Of a stretch of 15,344 bases of DNA, positions 1-8,989 are shown one piece after another. The stretch comes from Saccoglossus kowalevskii (lineage: Eukaryota > Hemichordata > Enteropneusta > Harrimaniidae), in contig NW_003123906.1 in assembly GCF_000003605.2 (NCBI RefSeq), positions 617,422 through 632,765 on the forward strand, in the 5' to 3' direction. How positions within the stretch are numbered: the first letter of the stretch is position 1; every line of letters starts with the position of its first letter. The notes beneath the pieces are model-generated. The model saw only the letters and a list, made by a program, of their open reading frames with translations, had not been told where the DNA came from and made no database searches. Both the position numbers and the translations under genes were made by a program.

Positions 1-191
1 CATTCACCATTAAATACAAATTGATAATCGGACAGTAGTATTGCATAGCAGTTGGTTGTCGGGAGAGTGTAAACAGACTTACAAATGCACCCCATTTGAC
101 GCACAGATTTACACTCGAACCAAACCAATTTTTGGGTTTTTTTCCCTTTTTGGTTATTTCTGTCCATGATTGGATAGAAAGAAAAAACCAA

Positions 192-479
192 CTACAAATA
201 CTCCAAGATTTTGTTGACTTCATTAAAAAATAAAATCTTTTTTGTAGGATGGAAACTTTTTGAGGTCAAAACCCCCACCCCCAAACTAAAGGAAATACGT
301 TTTTTATCCGACATCGATCTTTTGACGTCGTCCCTAACACCCCGAAGTAACACCAACATGATTTTACCCGCCATCTCCCATATATGGTTAGTTAATACAT
401 CCAGTTGTTTATTAACATCTATGTCAAGAAGCGCGTGTGATTGGCTATCCTTCAAAGTGCAAAGGTCGCATGCATTTAA
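192..479 (-). other. Unidentified minus-strand open frame
   Basis: The minus strand is open for 95 codons between two stops, and no ATG opens the frame near its start. A possible splice acceptor (AG before the codon for Asp) lies near 454. The translation is balanced, with alternating hydrophobic and charged residues (for example around MLVLLRG and FSLGVGVLTSK), and it ends in NKILEYL followed by TAG. I do not recognise the family. The plus strand is also open here (211-483) but its translation looks less protein-like. It could be a terminal exon, a relic or chance. Confidence 0.2.
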
Positions 480-607
480 TTAGTGAGTGGGCGGAACTCA
501 GTTCCGATAGCAGTCAGACTGGAGGGTTGTGTGTAGTCAGGAACTGTGGGGTAAATTCAAACTTTGTAAATTTTGAAAGTTAATCATATAATATATTGTT
601 TCCTTCC

Positions 608-787
608 TCAGTCGAAGAGTTTAATCCTTGTGAATATCCCCGCCACATCAAATCCAATGAATATTTCACCGTCTCCAGTGTCACTAATAGTCAGTGGATC
701 TCTTGTAATACACAACACAGGTGGTGCTTGACACCATAGCAGAACATCATGGATATCCTGAGTTACACATTTTCCAATCAGCATTTG
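608..787 (-). other. Possible minus-strand terminal coding exon, unidentified
   Basis: The minus strand reads 59 codons and then TGA, beginning directly after a plausible splice acceptor (TTTTAACTAG, AG at 789-788). An ATG lies at 784. The translation looks like real protein: a C-terminal stretch contains CITRDPLTISDTGDGE and ends in FTRIKLFD. I cannot name the family. Its placement downstream (minus sense) of other protein-like minus-strand pieces at 1130-1885 could mean the remains of one gene or transposon, but no splicing between them can be shown. No AATAAA is visible close behind the stop. Confidence 0.25.
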
Positions 788-991
788 CTAGTTAAAATAT
801 AGTAATTTAACACACCATGCTTGTGATAGGACTGGCAAATACAGAAACCAAAAACAAGTTTATAAATTATTTTCTAAATTACGTCACTCGCATATAGCTA
901 TGTGTGGGCAAGATAACCGAGCTCTGTCAACAATAATCCACCAGTCACTTGCCCTGCAGTGTTAAAACACAGTAAATTCTCTGTCATAACT

Positions 992-1000
992 TATATAAAG
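992..1000 (+). promoter_or_regulatory. TATA-box-like element
   Basis: The sequence TATATAAAG fits a core TATA box on the plus strand. About 75 bases downstream, an ATG at 1075 opens only a short frame that ends within the next hairpin, so no gene can be attached to it. It may be chance in AT-rich DNA. Confidence 0.15.
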
Positions 1001-1099
1001 TGGGGTCAACAGGACGCAGCAGCTCCACATTTGATACAAGACCGCCCGACACAAGCCACAACAATCGGAGTAACATGCGGCACATTTATGATGAAGACC

Positions 1100-1141
1100 A
1101 CATGTATGTAAACTCATCGAAATATACATTTACATACATGT
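1100..1141. repeat. 13-bp perfect inverted repeat (hairpin)
   Basis: ACATGTATGTAAA at 1100-1112 is matched by its exact reverse complement at 1129-1141, with a 16-base spacer. It could form a stem-loop or be the edge of a small decayed inverted-repeat element. No flanking target duplication is obvious. Confidence 0.6.
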
Positions 1142-1357
1142 ACCTGTAATTGCACTTGTTTCATTTTCATCCAGGGGAGGAGGGTTATCTTGAACACAGT
1201 TGTCATAATCTTTCATCATGTGACACTGAAACCAACGATCAATCAATTAGCAGGCACCACTCTCGTATCATTTCATAGTCTTACCACATGCTGTACATTT
1301 TGGTTGTGTTTTGTTTTTGCCCTGTACCACTGCTATCAAATATCCGAGACTGTTATG
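1130..1357 (-). pseudogene. Decayed minus-strand reading frame with zinc-knuckle-like cluster
   Basis: One minus-strand frame runs for 75 codons with two internal stops, TGA at 1270-1268 and TAA at 1249-1247. Its first half contains PKCTACGKTMK, then the TGA, then YESGAC. That is a C-x2-C-x11-C arrangement. Single changes (GGA to TGA and CAC to TAC) would derive it from a CxxCGxxMKGH-type zinc knuckle of the sort I recall from transposon-encoded proteins. A second part, DRWFQCHMMKDYDNC, follows in the same frame. This is a suggestion from residue spacing; the family is not established. Confidence 0.25.
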
Positions 1358-1482
1358 TCATTTCTTCAGTATAAATAAACTTCTCCACTAGCTTTTTTTC
1401 TCTCTGCCATTTTAATTTCTTCGAGTGGTGGTGTGTGCTGTATCTAACTCCCAAAAATATCTGGTTTCTTCTGATTGCATTG

Positions 1483-1885
1483 CTAGTCTGGCTGAGGATT
1501 AGTTTTGTGATGTATTAGTGGTGTGATAACCTTGATGATTAACATCACTGTCACTTTTATACCAAGGCCAATTTCTTTATGATAAAGATTTGGGTATTTT
1601 GAAAAGATGTTCCACATCATATGTTGCAAGCTTCCATTTTGATTTTCAGGGAGTCCATACTTCACACCTTCCAACATATTTGAGCTTGAAGAACACTGGT
1701 TGCAATACACTGACAATGACAGGTGCAATTGGTGTCTGCAATGGCCAGTATGTGATCCTTCCCGTGACTTTATTTGGATAGTCATTTGCACCGACTGGAC
1801 TATGGTTTGGACTGTCGATAGTGTTTGTGTAATTGTCCAGAATAGCATGGTTATGTCTTCTCAAATCTGAAACATCGCTCCTCAT
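1483..1885 (-). other. Two overlapping minus-strand open frames, unidentified
   Basis: On the minus strand one frame is open over 1848-1483 (121 codons) and a second over 1885-1646 (79 codons, beginning with ATG). The first contains a Cys-x2-Cys pair (YCNQCSSSS) followed by a protein-like stretch EGVKYGLPENQNGSL. If a frameshift lies between them they may be parts of one decayed coding sequence. No domain is recognised and coding status is unproven. Confidence 0.2.
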
Positions 1886-2468
1886 TCATAAAAGAATCAA
1901 TGAATGATTTATATTTGTTATGTTTCTTTCGTGGTCACCCTAGTTTTCGCGATCACGCTAAAAAGGCTAAATTGACAATTAATTATTTTTTCGGGAAAAC
2001 ATAAAGAAGCCCGCCTTTGCCAGTCTACCCGAAGGCACCAGTTTAGTGAACGACAATTTCTTATGCGCATTATCCTTGTTCAGGAGTTTCAGTAACGTCA
2101 TCCATGTGATTACCATGTATTATATTATACAAGATGGTGTTAATCAATCGAATTTATTGATCCAAACACGAACTTTGCATATTCAATTAAGGATATATTG
2201 GCTGATAATGTACACTTATGATAAACATGATTGGCCCTGGAACATGAATTGACTACAGGTTTAAAGCGAAAATACATGAACCCAGTAGTATTTGATGTTA
2301 AGGAGAATATAGTGGTTGCATTTTGGAAAAATTACCGAATTAAAAACATTTGAAAAATTATATAACCATAATGTTGCTTTTTGTTAATGTTGTTTGTTGT
2401 CTTTGGGTGACCGTCGTTCGCCACACTAACCTAAACGAACACCAGAAGGCTGTGTTTACTTGTTAAAC
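1886..2468. other. No gene seen
   Basis: AT-rich sequence without a supported coding region. The longest open stretch (2046-2252, plus) starts with a non-ATG codon and has no recognisable content. Confidence 0.5.
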
Positions 2469-3618
2469 ATGTCTCGTGTTGAAATTAATTGCGAACCTAC
2501 AACAAAGAAAATACAATTTGTAAGTTTACCTGGTGATCAACCGGATGAGATTGAGGAAGTGAGGGACGAACAAATTACAAAAAACAAACAGGATGGGGAA
2601 TATGAATTATGAAAGATGAGTGTCTTGTTTTGTTTCATTTCATGGTAAAACAATACTGTTACAATACGATTTTCAATTTTACTAAACAGACTGGCTAAGA
2701 TTAACTGGGAAGAATCTTGAATTCGAGTATCTGAGTGTTGAAGATCCCAACAATGTTTTACAACCAGTTTTATGCTGAAATGCGTCAGTCAAGCAGGAGA
2801 GAACTACGGGAGATCGAGTCTCAGTGCAGTACGAGCGGCGATTCACCGACACATCAACTCACCACCGTATAATCGCAACCTGAATATTATGCAAGACTGC
2901 GAGTCCAACACTTCCAACAACACCTTCAAATGCTTATTTAAACATCTTAAAATCGAGCGACTTGATAAAGTTCAACATAAAATAGCAATCTGTAGGAAAG
3001 ATTTGAAGTTGGCCGGCACCAACGAGTAACCCCGTTAGTTCAATTAGAACTGTTTGGTTCTCATCTTGTGAGACGTGGCCGGGAAGGAACGCGAATGCTG
3101 ACCAAGAATTCGTTCAGAACAAATTTCAATGTGGTGAAAGGAAATTCATTGAATATGCTTTCCGAGAGAAAAAATCATTCCGACGAGGGCTACGAGGAAC
3201 AGGCAAAAATGTATGCCACCAATAACAATCGGTGCCCGTAGCGGTGTTCGAATTCTACCTGAGAAAATTGCATCCGGGTAATTCGACAATATATAGCAGT
3301 GTAATTCTCCACTGGGGGTAAATAAATTAAGGAAAATGATGAAGGTATTTTCGAAAGCTGCAGATTTTCCCCCAGTGTACACCAACCACTGCGTCAGGGG
3401 TGCGCGCAGTAAAAATTAACAAATCAATTGACAAACCCAGCCTACCGGAGGTCAATAGGAGCGCCCTCTACCGAATTTCTGGATCCGCCAGTGGTATTAG
3501 AGCGACGGCGTGCACAGTCCTTGGTTCGGCTGTAGTTGATAAAATGCATATCATGTACGTGTCCTGTCACATAAAAGACACGAGTATCCGATCTTACACC
3601 AACCAACTTACTTCATAA
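2469..3618 (+). pseudogene. Crypton-type tyrosine recombinase (KIAA1958/DUF3504-like) pseudogene
   Basis: Pieces of one tyrosine-recombinase-like protein follow each other in the correct order but in shifting frames. A possible N-terminal ORF begins at ATG 2469 and stops at 2610-2612. From about 2692 come LAKINWEE, then QFYAEMRQSS, then (frame of 2772-3028) a segment with RAAIHRHINSPPYNRN. Next (from 3026) is LVRRGREGTRML, probably carrying the first catalytic arginine, then EEQAKMYAT, PVAVFEFYLRKLHPG (from 3235) and MMKVFSKAA with YTNHCVR (3318-3398, the HxxR motif at 3387-3398). The last piece (3400-3618) has RATACTVLG, VSCHIK and IRSYTNQ, with the candidate nucleophile Tyr at 3595-3597. 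At least four frame changes and an extra stretch of about 100 bases after HxxR make it non-functional. Known: this domain is shared by Crypton DNA transposons and domesticated vertebrate genes such as KIAA1958, ZMYM and QRICH1. Whether this copy was mobile or domesticated cannot be told. Confidence 0.75.
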
Positions 3619-4038
3619 CAACGACAAAACTTGCCAGGCATACTGTCACAAAGCATTGGTTATACCAAGGATGTATCCAGGCCAGAGGTTGCCAGATCTA
3701 CATGATACACCACTGCGTCCCGCCTTGTCCCGCTGTTATCAATTGGCCAGTTATAGTCCAAATTATACAAAACCAAAATGAAAACGTGGAAAATTCGTTG
3801 TTTTGTTGACCCATAGTGTACATGACCCCGTATTCCAAACGGCGTTGACATAGTCAGCAAAAGGTCAGGAAGGTCATCTTTTGTTATGTTTTTTTTTGTG
3901 TTTACGCTGCTCAATGCGGACACATTAGTATTTTGTGTGTGCGTTCAGTGTGTGTGTGTGCGAATATATGGTGCTATTGACTTCGCTATATTATAATTTA
4001 CGTGTACTAGTATTTGTAATAACTTAGAAGTGTTTTGT
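3619..4038. other. No gene seen; short GT repeat
   Basis: No coding region is supported. A GT-rich stretch lies at about 3932-3961. The minus-strand open frame at 3660-3923 has no recognisable content. Confidence 0.5.
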
Positions 4039-4156
4039 TTAAAGCAGGATTCGTTATCTGCGCCTGCGTTAGATGGTCATATCGTGTCTCTGTGTTGTTA
4101 TCGTCGCTTGGGACTCAATTCCCGCGTGCGCGCAGGTGTCGATCTTACCGCTTCAA
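4039..4156. mobile_element. MITE, TTAA-flanked family, copy A (internally deleted)
   Basis: This segment is homologous, with interruptions, to the element at 8990-9154. Shared blocks include TTAAAGC at the left edge, GCGTYAGATGG, and TTGTTATCGTCGCTTG followed by ACTCAATTCCC. The right end (CCGCTTCAA) matches the other copy's CGCTTTAA with a substitution. It lacks about 45 internal bases present in the longer copy. Too short to code for anything; it would have depended on a transposase supplied elsewhere. Confidence 0.7.
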
Positions 4157-5325
4157 ATACTAGTAGTGCCGTGGTCTTTGACCATACTGTTCAACTCATT
4201 ACAAGTATAGTCGATTTTTGCTAATTTTTCTTCCCTGTTTGCTGTGGGGGTTAGGCGAAAATCCTGTCAACTGTCGTTGATATTTTGAGAAAGTATTAGT
4301 ACATGCAACCAGTCTGAATTCAAGACGCATCCACAATCAATCGATACACTACCCCCCTCTAATAATACGAACGTATATTGGAAGCTCACTGAACTGATTC
4401 AGTCCAGGGGAGTATTGAAACAAACGATATAAGTCAAAGGTTGTGCTTGTACACAAATGCAGTAGAATGTATTTGATTCCGAACTAAACAAATAATTCTG
4501 AACTAATATATTTAAATGTGTTTTGATCTACATGCAAGGACGCGTGTGCGTGCTTGCGTTGTTTTGAATTATTTGTGTTTGGGCAACTCGAATCGTGATG
4601 TTTGACGACACTAAAAAGTACACACTTAGAGGGGAGGGGATGTAATTGGGCAATAGCGTCTGTCAACACGATCATATGACTCGGCGATCATTATCACGAC
4701 ACTCCGTAATTGACACGCAGAAATACACATCAAGTGATTGACGAGTGGTAACTTAAACGACTAATGGCTGGTGGAACGCAACAGAGATACAGACTTTCTG
4801 TGTAGGTGTGTACGTACCACAGCGACGAGTAAGTTGAGGATAGGCAGATAGGCTGAATGATGAAGAATATGTGGGTTTCACTGCAGTTGAAATACTTAGC
4901 ATTTAATTTATGACCATTTATACGTTCCAGAATGGAGTGTGGTTGGAAATTGTGCGGATTATTGGTGTATTTTTGTAAATAAAAGTCGTTCGTAATTATA
5001 TTAATGGTTTCGAGTTATAAGATTGAGTGTTTACAAAATCACGGTTGGCGTCGTCAAATATAAAGTATTCCGGGGACTTCGACTAACATTGAATGTATGT
5101 ATGTATATTATATGTGTACGTCGTCAATGTACGAATTCTTTTGCTCTCGTTGTAATACCGGAAAAATACAAGTACTCACGACCATTATAATCGAGTTACC
5201 AGATTTGTCGTATTCTCGGGTATGCTGGGTCGTTCGTTTCTCTCTATTCTAAAAGCTTGGACCAAGGCAGGGCAGGCCGAGTCCAAGTCGAAATTGGACA
5301 AGTCAGACGGATTGCGGTAGCCTGG
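4157..5325. other. Intergenic region upstream of the esterase
   Basis: No gene is supported. It contains a small hairpin (ACTGAA-CTGA-TTCAGT near 4388) and a TGTA-type simple repeat near 5093-5115. Promoter or 5' UTR elements of the esterase may lie here, but no clear TATA box or start site can be assigned. Confidence 0.45.
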
Positions 5326-5535
5326 AACCTAGTCACTCTGAAAACACCCAAATATGGCTATGGAAACTCGAGTGTATTCTTTATGAGTACGCCCAAATAT
5401 GGCCAGGTGAATGGCTATGTATCTGCGAGTTTAGTCGTTAGGATTACACCTAAATATGGCCAGATGAATGGCTTCGTAACTGCGAATCTAGTCATTCTGA
5501 GTACACCCAAATATGGCTATGTAACTGCTAATCGC
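5326..5535 (+). repeat. 57-bp minisatellite, about 4 units, open in one frame
   Basis: The block AYRCCYAAATATGGC recurs at 5344, 5389, 5446 and 5503, giving spacings of 45, 57 and 57 bases. All are multiples of three, so one plus-strand frame stays open and would read a 19-residue repeat built on TPKYGQMNGFVTANLV, ending at TGA 5536-5538. The open frame has no ATG at its start; the first in-frame ATG is at 5383. It ends 85 bases before the esterase ATG. It is most simply a minisatellite. If transcribed in the 5' leader it would contain an upstream ORF. Confidence 0.8.
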
Positions 5536-5623
5536 TGAGTCATCGTAAATCCAATGGGTACTTATACGCATGCGTATTCAGACCGGGTACTATTTAGTCC
5601 ATGTTGGCGGCTCGATAGCTAAA

Positions 5624-5980
5624 ATGGTAACGGTGAACATCTCTGCACTCCTTGTAATATTGCTAGTCAGCGCATGTAATGCAGACAGACCAACTATTAA
5701 GATTTCTACCGGTACACTAATCGGTACCGTGGAAGAATTCAGCAGTGAATTTGTGGACGGTACACGGCCTGTACATGCTTACAGGGGTATACCGTACGCT
5801 GAACCACCGGTCGGTGACCTGAGGTTTGCACCGCCTAAACCCAAGACACCGTGGCAAGGGGAGTACGATGCTACCGACTTCCGTACTGCGTGCATACAAC
5901 CAGACTCTCCACTGGTACCTGTCGACAAAATTCAAGACGAAGATTGTCTGCACTTGAATGTTTACGTCCCACAGCCGCGG
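5624..5980 (+). CDS. Esterase exon 1: signal peptide and N-terminal strand region
   Basis: The start at 5624 is chosen over the upstream in-frame ATG 5570 because it has a good context (AAAATGG) and immediately opens a signal peptide (hydrophobic core ALLVILLVSA, likely cut after CNA at residue 20). Family hallmarks follow: AYRGIPYAEPPVGDLRF at residues 52-68, Cys90, and EDCLHLNVYVP with Cys108. The exon ends phase 0 at CGG before a strong donor, GTAAGT. No lesion is seen in this exon. Confidence 0.88.
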
Positions 5981-7108
5981 GTAAGTTAACGCGAGATCAG
6001 ATCAAGGTCACTTGTATTGTGCTTCCGCGGTAGAGTCTTTTGCTGCAAGGACGTAGCAAATACTAGTAACAATTTTGAGTATGTACGCACCACAGGTAAG
6101 CTGAGTTGGCGAGCAAGGTCATTTATTGGGCAAATGACCCCCCTAGCCTGGCGTTTGTATTCTGGAGAATAACCCCCAGTGTGTCGAAAATACAGATAAT
6201 GATAAACATGGTAGATCACACGACCCACATATTACCAGTGTTGGCGATACGTCTGTACAAACAAGTGTGTATGACTCCTAGAGTTCACTCACCTTGATAC
6301 TCGTTAGAGGTACACGCTATCGATGTCAAATTAAGGCTAGCACTACCGGCGTCATAGAATGTATAGCCATGGGGTACAATACACTCATTTTCCGTTCGCT
6401 GCGAAATCCCACCTAACGCGTGGAATTAACGTAAAAACCGGACAAATATAGGTCTCGGCGTCATAGTGGCGTCAAAATATCGTGTGGTCTTCGACAACGG
6501 GAAAGCATTATTTAATATTCCCACGCTTAATTACTAGTATGTACTAGACACGTCTGATAATGATAATTCTGGTGAAGTTAGGGTATCTGAATGTCATATT
6601 CCCATCCAAGAAAATCGGCAATTTGGAATCAAACGATAAAAAAGAAAGAAATTCAAATTCAAAACCAAATAATTTTCTGCTTCTGGCGTTCGGTCCGGGT
6701 TATTCACGTAATACGCGAACACTTTTTGTAGATTTACATAAGCGGTAAGGGGGGAAGAAACAATCGCCCCCTCGAAAATAATGTTGGGGACGTCGCCTCT
6801 CTAAAATCAAGCTAAGACCTTTTTGTCAGCAAAATTTGACCCTCAAAATGCAGGAAATAGTTTTTTTAAGGGGGCATGCCTCCGGACCCCCTAGTAAGAT
6901 CGCGCCTTCGTAATTCGGCGCAAGTTTGTGCATATCTCGTCCCCATGCAGGGATGGGCGACGTGTAGAAAACTGATATAATTTGGGTATAAAAAACAAGA
7001 AATCAAATGTTTTTGTTGTGTTGTTTACCGTAACTTATGTTTGTGCATTCGGAACAAAGACGTAATAATAAAACCAATTTGTCAGTGAAGTGTTTTTTTT
7101 ATTTTCAG
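5981..7108 (+). other. Esterase intron 1
   Basis: GTAAGT donor and a TTTTTTTTATTTTCAG acceptor. No coding region is supported inside; the open stretches are not recognisable. A dispersed-repeat candidate lies at about 6780-6960. Confidence 0.8.
6780..6960. repeat. Candidate dispersed repeat with GC-rich palindromic core
   Basis: A stretch containing GACCCTCAAAATGCAGGAAA followed by GGGGGCATGCCTCCGGACCC and CCCTAG differs in composition from the AT-rich intron around it. I recall closely similar stretches as common interspersed repeats in marine invertebrate genomes. Only this one copy is in the window, so its limits are guesses. Confidence 0.4.
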
Positions 7109-7264
7109 GACGTAAACACAGCAGTAATGGTCTGGATTCATGGTGGTGGATTAATTATGGGATCCGGAACGAAGATGTACGATGCAACCATACTGTCTTC
7201 ATTGAATGGCGTCATTGTAGTTACATTAATTATCGAATGGGGGCGCTTGGATTTCTTAGTACAG
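7109..7264 (+). CDS. Esterase exon 2: oxyanion-hole region, frameshifted
   Basis: In phase 0 after exon 1 the exon reads DVNTAVMVWIHGGGL, the conserved oxyanion-hole strand and loop, and then NGVIVV. The expected family text T-INYRMGALGFLSTG then continues in the next frame. Reading GTT AC- ATT AAT TAT places a single missing base in the Thr codon at 7223-7225. With one base added the exon is 157 nt and ends in phase 1, which fits exon 3 exactly. Donor GTAAAT. Confidence 0.85.
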
Positions 7265-7364
7265 GTAAATATTTTTCCTTGTTTTACATTATCGATCGAT
7301 CGATTGATTGAATTTTTAGCTCCGCTGTCGACTTTGCCGAGCGGAGCTTATCATATGAGTGATT

Positions 7365-7404
7365 GTCCGTCGTCGTCCGGCGTCCGTCGTCCGTCGTCGT
7401 CCGT
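7365..7404. repeat. GTCCGTC-rich simple repeat
   Basis: A run of interspersed CGTC and CGTCCG units, sharply more GC-rich than its surroundings, inside the inverted-repeat element. Confidence 0.75.
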
Positions 7405-7409
7405 GTCAA

Positions 7410-8240
7410 TGTTTTACTTTTTCGACTTCTTCTTGAAAACTACAAGCCTGAATGCTTTGATACTTGGTGTAGATATCTTCAATTCTCTAATTTTGGTGAA
7501 TATTTTTGTCATTTTTGGTAAAAGGTAATATTTTCAACTTCTTGTTGAAAACCCCAAGTCCAATTGCTTTGATATTACATATATAGGTACTACGTGTGGA
7601 TCTTTCTCAGATTTGTTCATTTTGTAATGATATCTTTAATTCTCTAATTTTGGTGAATATTTTTGTCATTTTTGGTAAAAAGTGATATTTACGACTTCTT
7701 GTTGAAAACCGCAAGTCCAATTGCTTTGATATTACATATATAGGTACTACGTGTGGATCTTTCTCAGATTTGTTCATTTTGTAATGATATCTTTAATTCT
7801 CTAATTTTGGTGAATATTTTTGTCATTTTTGGTAAAAAGTGATATTTACGACTTCTTGTTGAAAACCGCAAGTCCAATTGCTTTGATATTACATATATAG
7901 GTACTACATGTGGACCTCTCTCAAATTTGTTCATTTTGTAATGATATCTATAATTCTCTAGTTTTGGTGAATAGTTTTGTCATTTTTGGTAAAAAGTGAT
8001 ATTTTCAACTTCTTGTTGAAAACCGCAAGTCCAATTGCTTTGATATTACATATATAGGTACTACGTGCGGTTCTAACTCAGATTTGCTCATTTCATGATG
8101 ATATCTTCAATTCTCTAATTTTGATGAATATTTTTGTAATTTTTGGTAAAAAGTGATATTTTCCACTTCTTGTCTGATTGTTTTGATACTATACATATTG
8201 TTCATTTTCTAATGGTATCTTCTGTTCTTTAATTGCCATG
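7410..8240. repeat. 157-bp tandem repeat, five units plus partial ends
   Basis: The block AATTCTCTARTTTTGRTGAA recurs at 7481, 7638, 7795, 7952 and 8109, exactly 157 bases apart each time. Other shared blocks are ACTTCTTGTTGAAAACCGCA, CCAATTGCTTTGATATTACA and ATATAGGTACTAC. The third and fourth units are nearly identical to the second over long stretches, while the first and last are diverged and shortened, as in an array growing by unequal exchange at its middle. Confidence 0.92.
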
Positions 8241-8989
8241 TGCATTGCTAACAGCGGAGCTATCTCAGCCGAGAGGCTGCTTGTTTGTTGTACACTTCAC
8301 TTTTCCTGAACCGGCGGGAAATCTGGTGGTTAGCATCATCCGTGTATATTGCCGCGAAAATGTCTTAACTAATATTTCGTGTAATCATTAAACTTCTCGA
8401 GTACAATGTTCGGTTTTTTCTTGGTATCAGTCCCAGAACACTAAAAACTGTTTCTCTATTTCCCTTCTCCAAAATCTAACCTAATGATTTCGTTGTTGCG
8501 TAGTCTGGTAGCTAGTTCACTGGATGGTGTCGTCGTCGGAAAGTTTCTAAATTCTGTTTGCGTCCTCATATCATGTGACCAATACATTCCCGTAATGCTA
8601 GCTCAGAGAGGAAAGGCGGTGATTTGACTCATTGACGGCAGTATATCATTGACTCTATGGTAACAAAAATATGACGTTGAAGAAAAGTGAAGAACGGCAT
8701 GGCATGAAACAACAGTGGAAAGCTTTGTTGTTTTGTGAGTTCCGCCTGAATTTTATTCTGACGAACACTCATGTTCTACCTTCACCAGCCAAATGCCCCA
8801 AGTATCAGCGCTATATGTTTAATAATTTGTTACCATTACGCTGTATTATAAAATCCCGGTCCTTCCGACAAGAATAAGTTAATCATCCTACCCGCTCTCC
8901 GTGTAGATAATTCTCTTTGGAATTCCTCTTCACATTCGCACCATAGACTAAGCAATTGTCTGGTCGCCAATAATTAAAAGTATAGCATA

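Larger units (their letters stand above)
7317..8262. mobile_element. Inverted-repeat element with internal 157-bp tandem array
   Basis: TAGCTCCGCTGT at 7317-7328 has its exact reverse complement at 8251-8262, bounding 946 bases. The left end also folds on itself (AGCTCCGCT at 7318-7326 with AGCGGAGCT at 7340-7348). Next come a CGTCCGTCGT-type simple repeat (7365-7404) and a 157-bp tandem array. No coding capacity and no clear target duplication are visible. It resembles non-autonomous DNA transposons that carry internal satellite-like arrays, but the class is not determined. Confidence 0.6.

Noticed and set aside
3146-3385. 79-codon minus-strand ORF
   Set aside because: It is a shadow of the plus-strand recombinase pseudogene, whose motifs lie on the opposite strand.
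5257-5538. 93-codon repeat protein gene
   Set aside because: It starts with TTG and its only content is the minisatellite, so it is reported as a repeat with a possible upstream ORF.
7037-7528. 163-codon plus-strand ORF as a gene
   Set aside because: It runs from intron 1 through exon 2 into the intron 2 repeats, and only 7109-7222 is esterase text in this frame.
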